In this document: positions 8,679-17,644 of the stretch, piece by piece | Layout: the number at the start of each line of letters is the position of its first letter | How positions within the stretch are numbered: the first letter of the stretch is position 1 | DNA from: Tatumella morbirosei | GTDB lineage: Bacteria; Pseudomonadota; Gammaproteobacteria; Enterobacterales; Enterobacteriaceae | Reading direction: 5' to 3' | Assembly: GCF_000757425.2 (NCBI RefSeq) | Contig: NZ_JPKR02000002.1 | Coordinates: 186,001-250,000, forward strand | DNA length: 64,000 bases | The notes under the pieces: generated by a model | Database searches by the model: none | Seen by the model: only the letters and a program-made list of their open reading frames with translations | What the model was told of the DNA's origin: nothing | Position numbers and translations under genes: made by a program

Positions 8679-9412
8679 GGATGACTCCGGACATTACTCG
8701 AATAGTTTTTAAAATTATTTTACCTTTCCATAACATCTTATCAGTTAATAAGGGCTGAAATAATTTCCGGAGATTTCACAATGTAAAAATAACACTGTTA
8801 ACATGTCATTGTGATTCTATGATTAAGCAGCGGTAAGGCAGGATAAAACGCTGGGGTTGTGAGAAAAAGATGAGTCAGCGGGATTAATTCTGACAGAGAT
8901 TAACTTTAACCAATTGATAAGTATATATAATTATTATGGCGGTGGTTATCTTATGATGGGACGTATGGCAGTACAACTGTTGCGGATGTAAATATCATCT
9001 GTTCTAAAATGTGTCAGAAAGAAGAAGTGGTCATAATTGGAGGGGGAATACCAGCTAATAAAGTGATTGATTATATCTTTATAAAATCAGATTAATTAAA
9101 CGGTGTTTGTGGAAAATTAATTCGGGTTTATTTGCATAAATAATTAAACAATCCGAATTGTGATGGGAAATATATTGCCTTAAATCCCACCGTGGATGAT
9201 CAAATTTTTTATCAGTGCTGAGGTGTGGGTAACACTGTGAAATTATGTCTGAATAAGCAGGGGGATGGGTACATCGTATGTTAATCATTTACACCGCGAG
9301 GGGTTACAGTTAAATCACATTAGGGTTGTTACAATTTTTATCGTGCCCGAAACTGGCGGTGTATTATACTCAAACCTCTGATCAGAAATTAATCCTCAAC
9401 CTACTGAGTCCT
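8679..9412. other. AT-rich intergenic region with a possible gene scar
   Basis: About 730 bases lie between two divergent genes and are visibly richer in A+T than either neighbour. One stop-bounded frame at 8931-9095 is open for 54 codons and reads like protein (WLSYDGTYGSTTVADVN, then EEVVIIGGGIPANKVIDYI), but no start codon with a ribosome binding site precedes it. I do not recognise it; it may be the end of a decayed, transferred gene. A minus-strand frame at 9079-9288 has no recognisable product. The promoters of the cytochrome c gene and of the FUSC gene must lie here. Confidence 0.45.
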
Positions 9413-11488
9413 ATGAATTTTTTAACAAAAAGTGCGTTTATTTTTTCGTTAAAAACGACACTTGCTGCTTTTCTCGCCTTTTACCTGGCATTGAAGCTTA
9501 ATCTGGAAAAACCGACCTGGTCTCTGACGACGGTGTATGTAGTTTCACAGATTTATACAGCCTCTACTGTGTCCAAATCTCTGTTCAGGCTGGCGGGAAC
9601 GGTCCTCGGTGGAGTGTTTATTTTCCTGATTTATCCTTCCACAGTGATGTATCCCATGATGTTTAGTCTGGCGGTGTCAGGCTGGGTAGCCCTGTGCCTC
9701 TATTTATCCTTACATGACCGGACTCCAAAAAGTTATATTTTTATGCTGGCAGGTTACAGCGCTGCGATCATGGGCTTTCCTGATGTGACTACACCTTCCG
9801 ATATTAGCTATACCGTGATTTCAAGAATAGAAGAGGTCGCTGTAGGTATCATCATCAGTAGCCTGGTCCATGTATTGATTTTTCCGGTCAGTATGCGTTC
9901 GTTGCTGGAAAACAGCGTGAACAACTGGTATCTGCAGGCAAAAAAAGTTTGTGGTTCCTTGCTGACCCAGCACCAGTCTGCAGATACCCCGGAAAGAGAT
10001 CAGATTCTGGTACAGATGGCAAATTACCCGCTGAATGTTGAAGTTCTGATGACTCACTGTGCCTATGAAGCTAATCAGGTCCAGCGTCTGGTTCGTCTGG
10101 TGTCGGCCCAGTATCAGCATCTCTCTTATCTGGTACCCACACTGACCGCTATCGAAAAGCGCCTGAAATTACTGGCAGCGGAAAATATTCAGTTACCTGA
10201 CGTGGTACATCAAAGTGTTACACGCTTCCTGGCATGGCTGGATGATTCAGCCGACGAGAGTAGCGAGTCAGTCACTCGCCATCTTGAAGAAACACAGGAA
10301 ATTATTCAGCAGCGATTTTTGAATAATGAACTGAGCACAGAGCAAAGTTTGTTATTTACCGGACTGATTGAACGATTGCAAAACTTTGTCCGAATTCTGA
10401 CCGCGTATCATGGTGTGGAGGTCAGACTGTCGCAGTTGAAACGGCGTCGTGGTAAACCTGAAGTGATGCACCGGAAAAAATATGTCGATGAAGGCATGGC
10501 TGCCCTGTCCTCCTTTACTGTGTTTGTTGCCACCTTTGTTTGTTGCCTGCTGTGGATAGGTACCGGCTGGAGCAGTGGTTCTAACGCCGCGATGTTCGCA
10601 GCAGTAACCTGCTCATTTTTTGCGACCCACGATAGTCCCATCGGGGGCATGCGCATATTTATGAAAGGTGTGATCATTGCTATAGCGATCAGTATTTTTT
10701 ACTCAATGGTCATAATTCCGCGGGCGATAACTTTTGAAGCGCTAATCATTTGCCTGTCACCGGCCCTGATTCTTATGGGGCTAATTATCGCTAATCCGGC
10801 AACCAATTTTATTGGTCTGATTATTGCTACCCAGTTACCAGGATACATCGGTTTCAGCCACGATTACGCACCAGATACTTACGCCACGATTAATGCTGCG
10901 ATTTCTACCACCGTCGGAATTGTCCTTTCTCTGGTGATAACGCTGTTAATTCGTAATAAACGACCTTCATGGATTGCGAGAAGGGCTCTGAGGGCAGGGT
11001 TGCGTGAGTTGCTTCAGTTACTGGGTGATATCCGTCTGCAGAAATCTACATTGTTGCAACGTCAACAATTTATTCAACGGATGCTGGACCGGATTAATAT
11101 TATTCTGCCCCGTAATGTTGTCGATCCCGGGATTAGTATGACCATGGAAAATAATCTGATCACCGAGCTATGGCTGGGGGCTAATTTATTCGATTTTTAT
11201 GGGCGTTATTACCAGATATTGCAGCAGGCGGGAGTAAAGACCGATCCCTTGTTTCATGAAATCAGCCTGTATCTGAAGCGGCGGTTAAAAAATATTCACG
11301 AGCTACCCGGTGGAGAAGTATTACGTGAACTGGAAAGAGTGTTAGTGGAGATGGAGCCACTGGCGAAAAATAATATCAGTCTTTATATGCCTTTCTATTT
11401 TGTTTTCAATATCCGGTTAGCTTTGTTCCCGGCTGTCCGCTGGAGCAGTTCTCAGGGCCAGTGGCAGTTATCCGGTGACGTTGAATAG
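9413..11488 (+). CDS. FUSC family efflux protein
   Basis: The 691-residue inner-membrane protein has the FUSC / aromatic acid exporter architecture: two blocks of about five or six membrane helices (roughly residues 10-170 and 365-510), each followed by a long soluble helical domain. Block 1 carries the KPTWSLTTVYVVSQ motif and block 2 the FAAVTCSFFATHDSP motif. Related proteins (AaeB, FusC, YccS) export aromatic acids or toxins such as fusaric acid. The frame is open from 9326, but the ATG at 9413 begins just before the first helix and fits the family; its ribosome binding site is weak. No HlyD-type partner is adjacent. The esterase gene 35 bases downstream may be co-transcribed. Confidence 0.8.
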   Translation: MNFLTKSAFIFSLKTTLAAFLAFYLALKLNLEKPTWSLTTVYVVSQIYTASTVSKSLFRLAGTVLGGVFIFLIYPSTVMYPMMFSLAVSGWVALCLYLSLHDRTPKSYIFMLAGYSAAIMGFPDVTTPSDISYTVISRIEEVAVGIIISSLVHVLIFPVSMRSLLENSVNNWYLQAKKVCGSLLTQHQSADTPERDQILVQMANYPLNVEVLMTHCAYEANQVQRLVRLVSAQYQHLSYLVPTLTAIEKRLKLLAAENIQLPDVVHQSVTRFLAWLDDSADESSESVTRHLEETQEIIQQRFLNNELSTEQSLLFTGLIERLQNFVRILTAYHGVEVRLSQLKRRRGKPEVMHRKKYVDEGMAALSSFTVFVATFVCCLLWIGTGWSSGSNAAMFAAVTCSFFATHDSPIGGMRIFMKGVIIAIAISIFYSMVIIPRAITFEALIICLSPALILMGLIIANPATNFIGLIIATQLPGYIGFSHDYAPDTYATINAAISTTVGIVLSLVITLLIRNKRPSWIARRALRAGLRELLQLLGDIRLQKSTLLQRQQFIQRMLDRINIILPRNVVDPGISMTMENNLITELWLGANLFDFYGRYYQILQQAGVKTDPLFHEISLYLKRRLKNIHELPGGEVLRELERVLVEMEPLAKNNISLYMPFYFVFNIRLALFPAVRWSSSQGQWQLSGDVE

Positions 11489-11523
11489 GAGTCATTAATG
11501 ATGATAAGAAGTGAGGTAATCTG

Positions 11524-12231
11524 GTGAAAAAATCTCTGGCAACGTTGAGTATTTGTAGCGCCTTGCTGAGGGCGCCTTTCGCAGGGGCTGCTGAGCTCAG
11601 TTATTTGTTTATGCCCGCCGCAGTACCCGACCAACATCCCTCAATGCTGGTCATGATGCATGGTTATGGCGCCAATGAGCAGGATTTCAATGATTTTCCG
11701 GTCATAGTCCCTGGTAACATGCTGGTGGTGTCGTTACGTGCACCATTGCCGGTCGCCGGTGACAGTTATCAGTGGTATCGGAGTAACGGGAATGAACAGC
11801 AGCAAGTGAACGATGTGGCGCAAAGTGATGAAGCGGTCGTTAAAACTGTCACTACTCTCCAACATCAGTACCATATACCGCCCAGCCACACTTATCTGGG
11901 GGGCTTCAGCCAGGGAGCTGTGATGACTTATGCGGTGGCTCTGACTCATCCGCAATTATTTCATGGTGCGGCAGTGTTCAGCGGGCGATTACCGGCCGGT
12001 TTTGATCCGTCGTCAGTTCCCCTGGCAGCAGCTAAACAGTTACAGATATTTGTCGGTCATGGGGAAGCCGATCAACGGATTCCGCTGAAAAGTGCTCAGC
12101 AGGCGGTCAAAAGGTTAACCTCGTTGACACCCTCCGTGACGTTTAAAACCTATCCTGGCATGGGACATACCATCAGCCTGGATGAAATCAGAGATTTCAG
12201 ACAGTGGTTATTCCATGAGGAGACCCCCTGA
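11524..12231 (+). CDS. Exported alpha/beta hydrolase, phospholipase/carboxylesterase family
   Basis: This 235-residue serine hydrolase belongs to the carboxylesterase family that includes bacterial esterases and acyl-protein thioesterases. The nucleophile is in GGFSQGA, with an aspartate in HGEADQRIP and a histidine in GMGHTIS completing the triad. HGYGANEQDF near residue 47 supplies the oxyanion-hole HG motif. A short hydrophobic N-terminus ending in AGAA looks like a Sec signal peptide, which is unusual because most members are cytoplasmic; a periplasmic location is inferred. It starts 35 bases after the FUSC efflux gene and is probably in that operon, suggesting that the pair handles an ester-containing compound. 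Confidence 0.78.
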   Translation: MKKSLATLSICSALLRAPFAGAAELSYLFMPAAVPDQHPSMLVMMHGYGANEQDFNDFPVIVPGNMLVVSLRAPLPVAGDSYQWYRSNGNEQQQVNDVAQSDEAVVKTVTTLQHQYHIPPSHTYLGGFSQGAVMTYAVALTHPQLFHGAAVFSGRLPAGFDPSSVPLAAAKQLQIFVGHGEADQRIPLKSAQQAVKRLTSLTPSVTFKTYPGMGHTISLDEIRDFRQWLFHEETP

Positions 12232-12381
12232 GCCGCTCAGTCAGGCTGAGATTTTTAGTTGTTTCAGCGGGGGAATATCAGGATTTATTATTGAAAATTA
12301 GCGGATTAACCGCTTCTTCCTGTCTGTGGGTTATGTCATTATAAGAAAAAATTACATTTTGGAATGACTCCCGGAGTTTAG

Positions 12382-13197
12382 GTGAAGAAATTTATGAAGT
12401 TGCTGTTTCCTGCATTACTCATCCTCAGTGGTTGCCTGATTTCCGGATGTGATAAAACGTCTGAAGACAGTCACCATATTAAAGTGGGGGTTATCAACGG
12501 TGCGGAACAGGATGTGGCTGAAGTCGCTAAACAGGTTGCGCTGAAAAAATATGGTTTGCACGTCGAGCTGGTAGGCTTTAGTGGTTCGTTACTCCCTAAT
12601 GACCCCACCGCTCATAAAGAGCTGGATGCCAATGTGTTCCAGCATCGGCCTTTCCTGGAGCAGGATAATAAGGCCCGCGGTTACCACCTGGTGGCTGTGG
12701 CGAATACCTTCGTATTTCCGATGGCGGGTTATTCACGAAAAATTCATCATGTTACAGAGTTAAAAAGTGGTGACACAATCGCCATACCTAATGATCCTAC
12801 TAATCTTGGCAGAGCGCTGTTATTACTGCAAAAAGAGAAGCTGGTTACCTTGCGCGAAGGTACCGGGCTGTTACCCACTTTACCCGATATTATCAGTAAT
12901 CCGCTGAATCTGAACATTATAGAGATGGAAGGGGCCCAGTTACCCAGAGTACTGGATGATCCAAAAGTCACGGTAGCCATTATTAGTACGACTTACATTC
13001 AGCAAACCGGATTATCTCCGACCCGTGATGGGATCTTTATTGAAGATAAAAATTCACCTTATGTAAATATTATCGCCACCCGTGAAGATAATAAAAATGC
13101 AGAAAATGTGAAGACATTTATCAAAGCGTACCAGTCGCCTGAAGTGGCCGCCGCGGCAGAGACTATCTTTAATGGCGGGGCGGTTAAGGGGTGGTAA
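12382..13197 (+). CDS. MetQ/NlpA family substrate-binding lipoprotein
   Basis: The 271-residue lipoprotein resembles MetQ and NlpA, which bind methionine in the periplasm and deliver it to the MetNI ABC importer. A lipobox ending in LISGC puts the acylated cysteine at residue 23. The mature part begins with IKVGVINGAEQDV and contains the family blocks NVFQHRPFLEQ and IAIPNDPTNLGRALLLL. The start is a GTG at 12382, with GGAG upstream. No metN or metI is adjacent, so like NlpA it is an orphan that must share a distant transporter. Its ligand could be methionine or another small amino acid. Confidence 0.85.
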   Translation: MKKFMKLLFPALLILSGCLISGCDKTSEDSHHIKVGVINGAEQDVAEVAKQVALKKYGLHVELVGFSGSLLPNDPTAHKELDANVFQHRPFLEQDNKARGYHLVAVANTFVFPMAGYSRKIHHVTELKSGDTIAIPNDPTNLGRALLLLQKEKLVTLREGTGLLPTLPDIISNPLNLNIIEMEGAQLPRVLDDPKVTVAIISTTYIQQTGLSPTRDGIFIEDKNSPYVNIIATREDNKNAENVKTFIKAYQSPEVAAAAETIFNGGAVKGW

Positions 13198-13270
13198 TCT
13201 TCCGCAAAGAGGATGGCGTTGGGTGCCGTTGATGACCCGGCGCTTTCAGACAGAGTACAAAAGGTAAAAA

Positions 13271-13579
13271 ATGAGCGTCGATATTACATTTTACCGGCAT
13301 TTTGCGCCGGATATTTTAGCTGGTAAAAAGACTATTACCCTGCGGGATGAGAAAGAATCGGGTTTCAGGCAGGGGCAATGTCTCCGGGCCGGCTACCAAG
13401 ATGATGGAGAATATTTCGCTACGCTGGAAGTGCTGAGTGTGACTCCGGTCCGCCAGTCGGAGTTGACCACCGAACATGCCCGCCAGGAAAATATGACAGA
13501 ACAGCAACTTCGCCAGGTGATTGGACAAATTTATCCGGGCGTTGAACAACTGTATACCATTCACTTCCGTGTCTGCTGA
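13271..13579 (+). CDS. yqfB: N4-acetylcytidine amidohydrolase YqfB
   Basis: The 102-residue protein is a single ASCH domain and aligns along its whole length with E. coli YqfB (103 aa), which hydrolyses N4-acetylcytidine. Shared blocks are DITFYRHFAPDILAGKKTITLRDE, the RQENMT segment and the C-terminal IYPG..QLYTI. The catalytic Lys/Thr/Glu set of the family falls within the first block (AGKKTITLRDE). It is cytoplasmic and probably monocistronic, with an AAGG ribosome binding site before the ATG. In E. coli it lies near bglA, so its place here is not conserved. Confidence 0.88.
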   Translation: MSVDITFYRHFAPDILAGKKTITLRDEKESGFRQGQCLRAGYQDDGEYFATLEVLSVTPVRQSELTTEHARQENMTEQQLRQVIGQIYPGVEQLYTIHFRVC

Positions 13580-13636
13580 GTCTGTAACTCACTTATTTTC
13601 CGGCGGGTTTAGTAAATACGCCGCTGGCATTAAAGC

Positions 13637-13825
13637 TTAGCTTTCAAAAGAGAAAGCAGGCTGAGGCTGTTTTTCCGGTAATTGTGATGAATTAAGTAAC
13701 CGGTTAAATGACTGTTCGGCAGCTGTCACAGCACTCAGGAATTCTGCCGGAGACAGACGTTCTTTCTGTGCAGAAACATAAGCCAGCGCCAGTTCTTTAC
13801 TGTTAAAACGGTTTAATGAAAACAT
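13637..13825 (-). CDS. Small hypothetical protein, 62 aa
   Basis: I do not recognise this small protein. The ATG at 13825 has GAGG five bases before it and is a better start than the GTG two codons upstream. The sequence begins MFSLNRFNSKELALAYVSAQ, is predicted mostly helical and has no membrane segment. The good ribosome binding site and the balanced, charged composition argue that it is real. The gene stands alone, convergent with yqfB. Confidence 0.5.
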   Translation of the reverse strand: MFSLNRFNSKELALAYVSAQKERLSPAEFLSAVTAAEQSFNRLLNSSQLPEKQPQPAFSFES

Positions 13826-14368
13826 AGTCACCTCTGTTAATAAATGTATTTTTGAACTGGCTAAATGATAACCTCCTCCGGGGTAAGGTTAAATCTGGTA
13901 CTGCTTATCAATTTGATAGGCAGTGACTTCGAGGTGTGATCTTTGTCACAGTTTGGTGCCCCTTTACGGAGGTCAGTCGCAACTCAATGATGTCTTTTCC
14001 CGACGAAAAGTTTGTTTCTGCCGGCTCGCTGGTGTCTGTCGACACGAAGCAATCATTTGCATCGCTACGACTTTCTAAAATACCGGTATGTTTGTATTCT
14101 GCTGACAATGAAAATCAAATTATTCGAAGGCACTATTTTTATTCTGCTCTTCAGCAAATACTACGGAATCAGCGAAAGTGAATTATTATTTATTGAGCAG
14201 GGTTTGACTGTATGTACGCACTGAAAAATAAGCACTTCTCAGGAAAAATTTGTAATAATTTGTCTAAACTACACATGCATAATCTATATCAATGCTCTAT
14301 GCTGAATTTGTGTCAGACTGGTCACAAAGGGTCATGGAGCAGACAGATTGTAAGCCGGAGCAGTTAGT
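13826..14368. other. Intergenic region, no gene recognised
   Basis: About 540 bases with short open frames on both strands, none with a good ribosome binding site or a familiar product. Near its right end TTTGTG (14288-14293) and CACAAA (14303-14308) form an inverted repeat around an 8-base TCAGACTG core plus flanks. This resembles a CRP site but with spacing different from the TGTGA-N6-TCACA consensus. The promoter of the HlyD/ABC-2 operon must lie here. Confidence 0.4.
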
Positions 14369-15340
14369 ATGAATAAGAAAATAATACTCACCGTGTTATT
14401 AATGATTGCGGTGATTTCCCTGGCAGTTTTTTTCAGAGCACAAAATCAGGGGTTGTTATTACAGGGAGAAGTTGATGCTCCTGAGGTAATAGTCGCGTCT
14501 AAAGCAAAAGGCCGTGTAGTCGAACGACTTGTTGAGCGGGGTGATGATGTAAAAGCAGGGCAGGTGCTGATGAAACTCGATGCCCCGGAACTGATTGCTC
14601 AGCTACGTGCGGCTGAAGCCGCACGGGATCAGGCGAAAGCACAGCTTGATTTATCGCTCAATGGTACCCGGGAAGAGAGTCTTCGTAATCTGCGGGCCGA
14701 ACTGGCTTCAGCAACGGCTGATTATCAGAATGCCCGCGATGAATATGAGCGCCAGCAGAAAATTGCCGCCAAAGGCTATATCTCGGCACAGGATCTGGAA
14801 ACTGCACGAACCAGCCGGAATACCGCGCTACATGCTATGCAAAGTGCCCGGGCAAACCTCGATGCAGGGCTGAACGGTGATCGTCTGGAGCAGCGTGATA
14901 TCTATGCAGCGCAGTTGGATGAAGCTGAACAGCAATTGCTGGAAGTGAAAGCCCAGACCGATGATCTGCTGGTCAGAGCTCCGGTTGCCGGAGAGGTTGG
15001 CCCTATCCCGGCGGAGGTAGGGGAGTTACTCTCAGCTTCCAGCCCATTGTTGACACTGGTCAGGTTGCCGCAGGCATACTTTGTATTTAATTTGCGTGAA
15101 GATATTCTTGCCGATGTGCGTAAGGGAGATACCGTCAGGTTAAGAGTGCCGGCATTAAACAACAAAATGATTGAAGCGAAGGTGCACTATATTGCACCGT
15201 TGGGAGATTTTTCAACCAAAAGCGCGACCAGAGCCACCGGGGATTTTGACCTGAAAACCTTTGAGGTTCGTTTGTGGCCGGTTCAACCGGTGGAAGGATT
15301 ACGACAGGGAATGAGTGCATTATGGCAGTGGCAACACTAA
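14369..15340 (+). CDS. HlyD family membrane fusion protein
   Basis: This 323-residue periplasmic adaptor has one N-terminal membrane helix (residues about 4-23) and then a split biotinyl-lipoyl domain. The first half is around GRVVERLVERGDDVKAGQVL, followed by a long alpha-helical hairpin (about 75-200), and the second half around LLVRAPVAGEVGPIPAEVGE. Such proteins link inner-membrane exporters to an outer-membrane channel; YhiI and YbhG are close in plan. Two ABC-2 permease genes follow with overlapping ends, so it is the adaptor of that exporter. No TolC-like channel gene is adjacent. Confidence 0.88.
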   Translation: MNKKIILTVLLMIAVISLAVFFRAQNQGLLLQGEVDAPEVIVASKAKGRVVERLVERGDDVKAGQVLMKLDAPELIAQLRAAEAARDQAKAQLDLSLNGTREESLRNLRAELASATADYQNARDEYERQQKIAAKGYISAQDLETARTSRNTALHAMQSARANLDAGLNGDRLEQRDIYAAQLDEAEQQLLEVKAQTDDLLVRAPVAGEVGPIPAEVGELLSASSPLLTLVRLPQAYFVFNLREDILADVRKGDTVRLRVPALNNKMIEAKVHYIAPLGDFSTKSATRATGDFDLKTFEVRLWPVQPVEGLRQGMSALWQWQH

Positions 15341-16476
15341 AACGTAGCTGGCGCTGTTTCAGCCGTGCATTCAGCAAGGAAATTCGGGTCGATTTTCGTA
15401 AGCCGGTCATTCACTGGCTGACATGGTGTTTCCCGCTGTTATTGTTCTGGCTACTGAGCAGTAACTTCTCGGCCGGAACGCTGCTTCATCTGCCTGTTGC
15501 GGTGGTTGATAATGATCACAGCGAGTTATCCCGGGAATTGATTCGTAAACTGGATGCCGGCCCTCATGCAAGACTAACGGAATGGCCTGGCGGACTGCCT
15601 GAAGCCGTGGAGAAGTTACGAACCGCTGATGACTACGGTATTCTGTATATTCCTGCGAATTTTGAATCGGATGCACTGTCTGGCCGTCAGCCACAGGTGG
15701 TGTTTTACTACAACGCACTTTTCTATGCCGCCGGACTCTATTCTACCCAGGATTTTTCGGGGCTGATGACGGATATAAATACCCGTTACCGGACTATTAT
15801 TGCCGAAAAAATCGGTAAAAGCGTGCCAACATTGCCTCAGGTATCACTGACTTATCAAAGTCTGTTTAATGCCAGTGGCAGTTATATTTATTATCAGCAG
15901 TTTGCTGCCACCATCCATCTGATGCAGTTGTTTGTCGTGACCTGCATGATTTATGTTCTTTCCCGCAGTAAACCCCTGGTTTATTCGAGCTCGTTTACCT
16001 TATCTTTGTTGGGTAAACTGGCCCCATACACCCTGATGTACACCACAGTGTTGATGGCTCAGATTGCCTTGCTGGTATGGAGCTCTGATGCCCGGGTGGT
16101 GGGAAATCCGGTATATATGTTCTTTGTGGCCTTCTTTTACATTATTGCCGCCCAAAGTCTGGCAGTGTTCCTGTTTACTTTTACCCGTACCGCCATCACT
16201 GCTTATACCCTGATGGCATTGATGGTCAGTATCGCCATGACCTTCTCGGGAATGGCCGTGCCGGAACTTTCAATGCCCTGGCCGGCTCAGCTAATCTCTA
16301 ACCTTGAACCTCTTACTCATGCGCTGTATGCCATGTTTGATCTGTTTTTGCGCCAGGTGCCTGCCATGCCTGTGGCAGAAGTCTGTGCTTTATTACTGAT
16401 CTATCCGGTGGTGGTCAGCCTGTTGGTTCGTAAACGGCTTCCGGCAAGGTTACGAGAGCAGGAGGCGATGGTATGA
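15322..16476 (+). CDS. ABC-2 type exporter permease, first of two
   Basis: The 384-residue inner-membrane protein has the ABC-2 permease plan. One helix lies near residues 35-50, a large periplasmic domain contains PVAVVDNDHSELSRELIRKLDA (about 55-160), and five or more helices follow (about 200-375). YbhR, YbhS and YhhJ, which export drugs or cations, share this form. The frame is open from 15274, but the ATG at 15322 is the better start; it lies 19 bases inside the HlyD gene, giving coupled translation. It overlaps the second permease by four bases. There is no ATP-binding protein in the operon. Confidence 0.85.
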   Translation: MAVATLKRSWRCFSRAFSKEIRVDFRKPVIHWLTWCFPLLLFWLLSSNFSAGTLLHLPVAVVDNDHSELSRELIRKLDAGPHARLTEWPGGLPEAVEKLRTADDYGILYIPANFESDALSGRQPQVVFYYNALFYAAGLYSTQDFSGLMTDINTRYRTIIAEKIGKSVPTLPQVSLTYQSLFNASGSYIYYQQFAATIHLMQLFVVTCMIYVLSRSKPLVYSSSFTLSLLGKLAPYTLMYTTVLMAQIALLVWSSDARVVGNPVYMFFVAFFYIIAAQSLAVFLFTFTRTAITAYTLMALMVSIAMTFSGMAVPELSMPWPAQLISNLEPLTHALYAMFDLFLRQVPAMPVAEVCALLLIYPVVVSLLVRKRLPARLREQEAMV

Positions 16477-17606
16477 ATGAATTTCGTCAGACCTTTCTCA
16501 CCGTACTTTCGGGAATGCTGGCCCGGCCAATGTGGGCCATCCTTCTGATATCTTTATGTATTATGAGTATGGTCTACGCGAACCGAACCGTCTGGGATTT
16601 ACCGGTGGCGGTGGTGGATATGGACCACAGTCCTGCCAGCCGGTTACTTATCCGGTCTCTGGACGCGACTTCAAAAATCGACATGATTAATTACTCCAGT
16701 CTCGATCATGCCCGGCGTGACCTGGGATGGCGTAAGCTGTTTGCCGTGATTGTTATGCCGGTTGATTTAGAGAAAAAAATGTTGGCAGGAAACAGTGTGG
16801 CTATACCAGTTTTTGGTGATGCGACTAACCGACTGGCTAACGGGCAGATAGAACAGGATGTTATCGCCGCCTATCAGCAAATGCTGACTGAGTATAACAG
16901 TACCATTCTGCTGAATAACGGTTTTACCCTGCCAGAAGCCAACGTACTGTTGACTCCGATACGTGCTATCACTCAACCGCTGTTTAACCCGGGAATCAGT
17001 TTTGCGGCCATCATCTTTCCCGGGCTGTTGGTGATGTTGTTGCAGCACTCTTTGTTGATTGCCAGTGTCCGCGTGAATCTGACCATCAGTGCGCGTGGCA
17101 AACCCTCGCTGGCGGTGATACTCGGGGCCTATTCTGCTCTGGTGCCCATCTGGTTATTTTTGTCGGTTGTACTGTTCGGGCTCTGGCCCTGGGTTCTCGG
17201 TTACCGGCAAACAGCGACTATCATTGAACTTTTGTTACTGACATTCCCGTTTTTGCTGGCGGTGATAAGTCTTGGCAATTTGCTTACCGAATGTATCCGG
17301 CGGGTCGAGATTGTTTATCTGACACTGTCATTTATTACCATGCCGGTATTCTATATTTCCGGCACTATCTGGCCGGTACAGGCAATGCCATGGGGGGTTC
17401 GTCTGTTATCCGATTTACTGCCTTCGACATGGGCTGTTAAAGCGATTGCCGGAGTTAATCAGATGGGATTACCCTGGCAAAACGCATTACCTTATGTGAT
17501 GGTGTTATTATTACTCTGTTTATTATTTAACCTTCTGGAGTTTCTGATCAGTACCTTTCGGGACCGTCAGCACAGAAACGCCTTTCTGCGATTTTTCCGG
17601 CGCTGA
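16473..17606 (+). CDS. ABC-2 type exporter permease, second of two
   Basis: This 377-residue paralogue of the preceding permease has the same order: N-terminal helix, periplasmic domain beginning LPVAVVDMDHSPASRLLIRSLDA, then a five- to six-helix block (about 170-360) and a basic C-terminus. The two permeases probably form a heterodimer. The ATG overlaps the previous stop (ATGA). It is the last gene of the operon, followed by a long hairpin. YbhS/YbhR pairs normally work with an ATPase (YbhF); none is found within 14-18 kb, so the energy source is unknown. Confidence 0.85.
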   Translation: MNEFRQTFLTVLSGMLARPMWAILLISLCIMSMVYANRTVWDLPVAVVDMDHSPASRLLIRSLDATSKIDMINYSSLDHARRDLGWRKLFAVIVMPVDLEKKMLAGNSVAIPVFGDATNRLANGQIEQDVIAAYQQMLTEYNSTILLNNGFTLPEANVLLTPIRAITQPLFNPGISFAAIIFPGLLVMLLQHSLLIASVRVNLTISARGKPSLAVILGAYSALVPIWLFLSVVLFGLWPWVLGYRQTATIIELLLLTFPFLLAVISLGNLLTECIRRVEIVYLTLSFITMPVFYISGTIWPVQAMPWGVRLLSDLLPSTWAVKAIAGVNQMGLPWQNALPYVMVLLLLCLLFNLLEFLISTFRDRQHRNAFLRFFRR

Positions 17607-17609
17607 TAT

Positions 17610-17644
17610 ACCGGTTGCCGGTGAACCAGACACCGGCAAGCGGT
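17610..17644. terminator. Bidirectional hairpin between convergent genes
   Basis: TTGCCGGTG (17615-17623) and CACCGGCAA (17631-17639) form a perfect 9-bp stem with a 7-base loop. ACCG and CGGT extend it by four more pairs past one mismatch. It sits between the ABC-2 operon and the convergent Fe-alcohol dehydrogenase gene and can serve both strands, although the T tracts are weak. Confidence 0.6.

Noticed and set aside
9079-9288. 69-codon minus-strand frame in the AT-rich intergenic region
   Set aside because: No ribosome binding site, unusual composition and no recognisable domain.
14288-14308. CRP site upstream of the HlyD operon (TGTGT ... TCACA)
   Set aside because: Half-sites are 8 bases apart instead of 6 and one half is imperfect.
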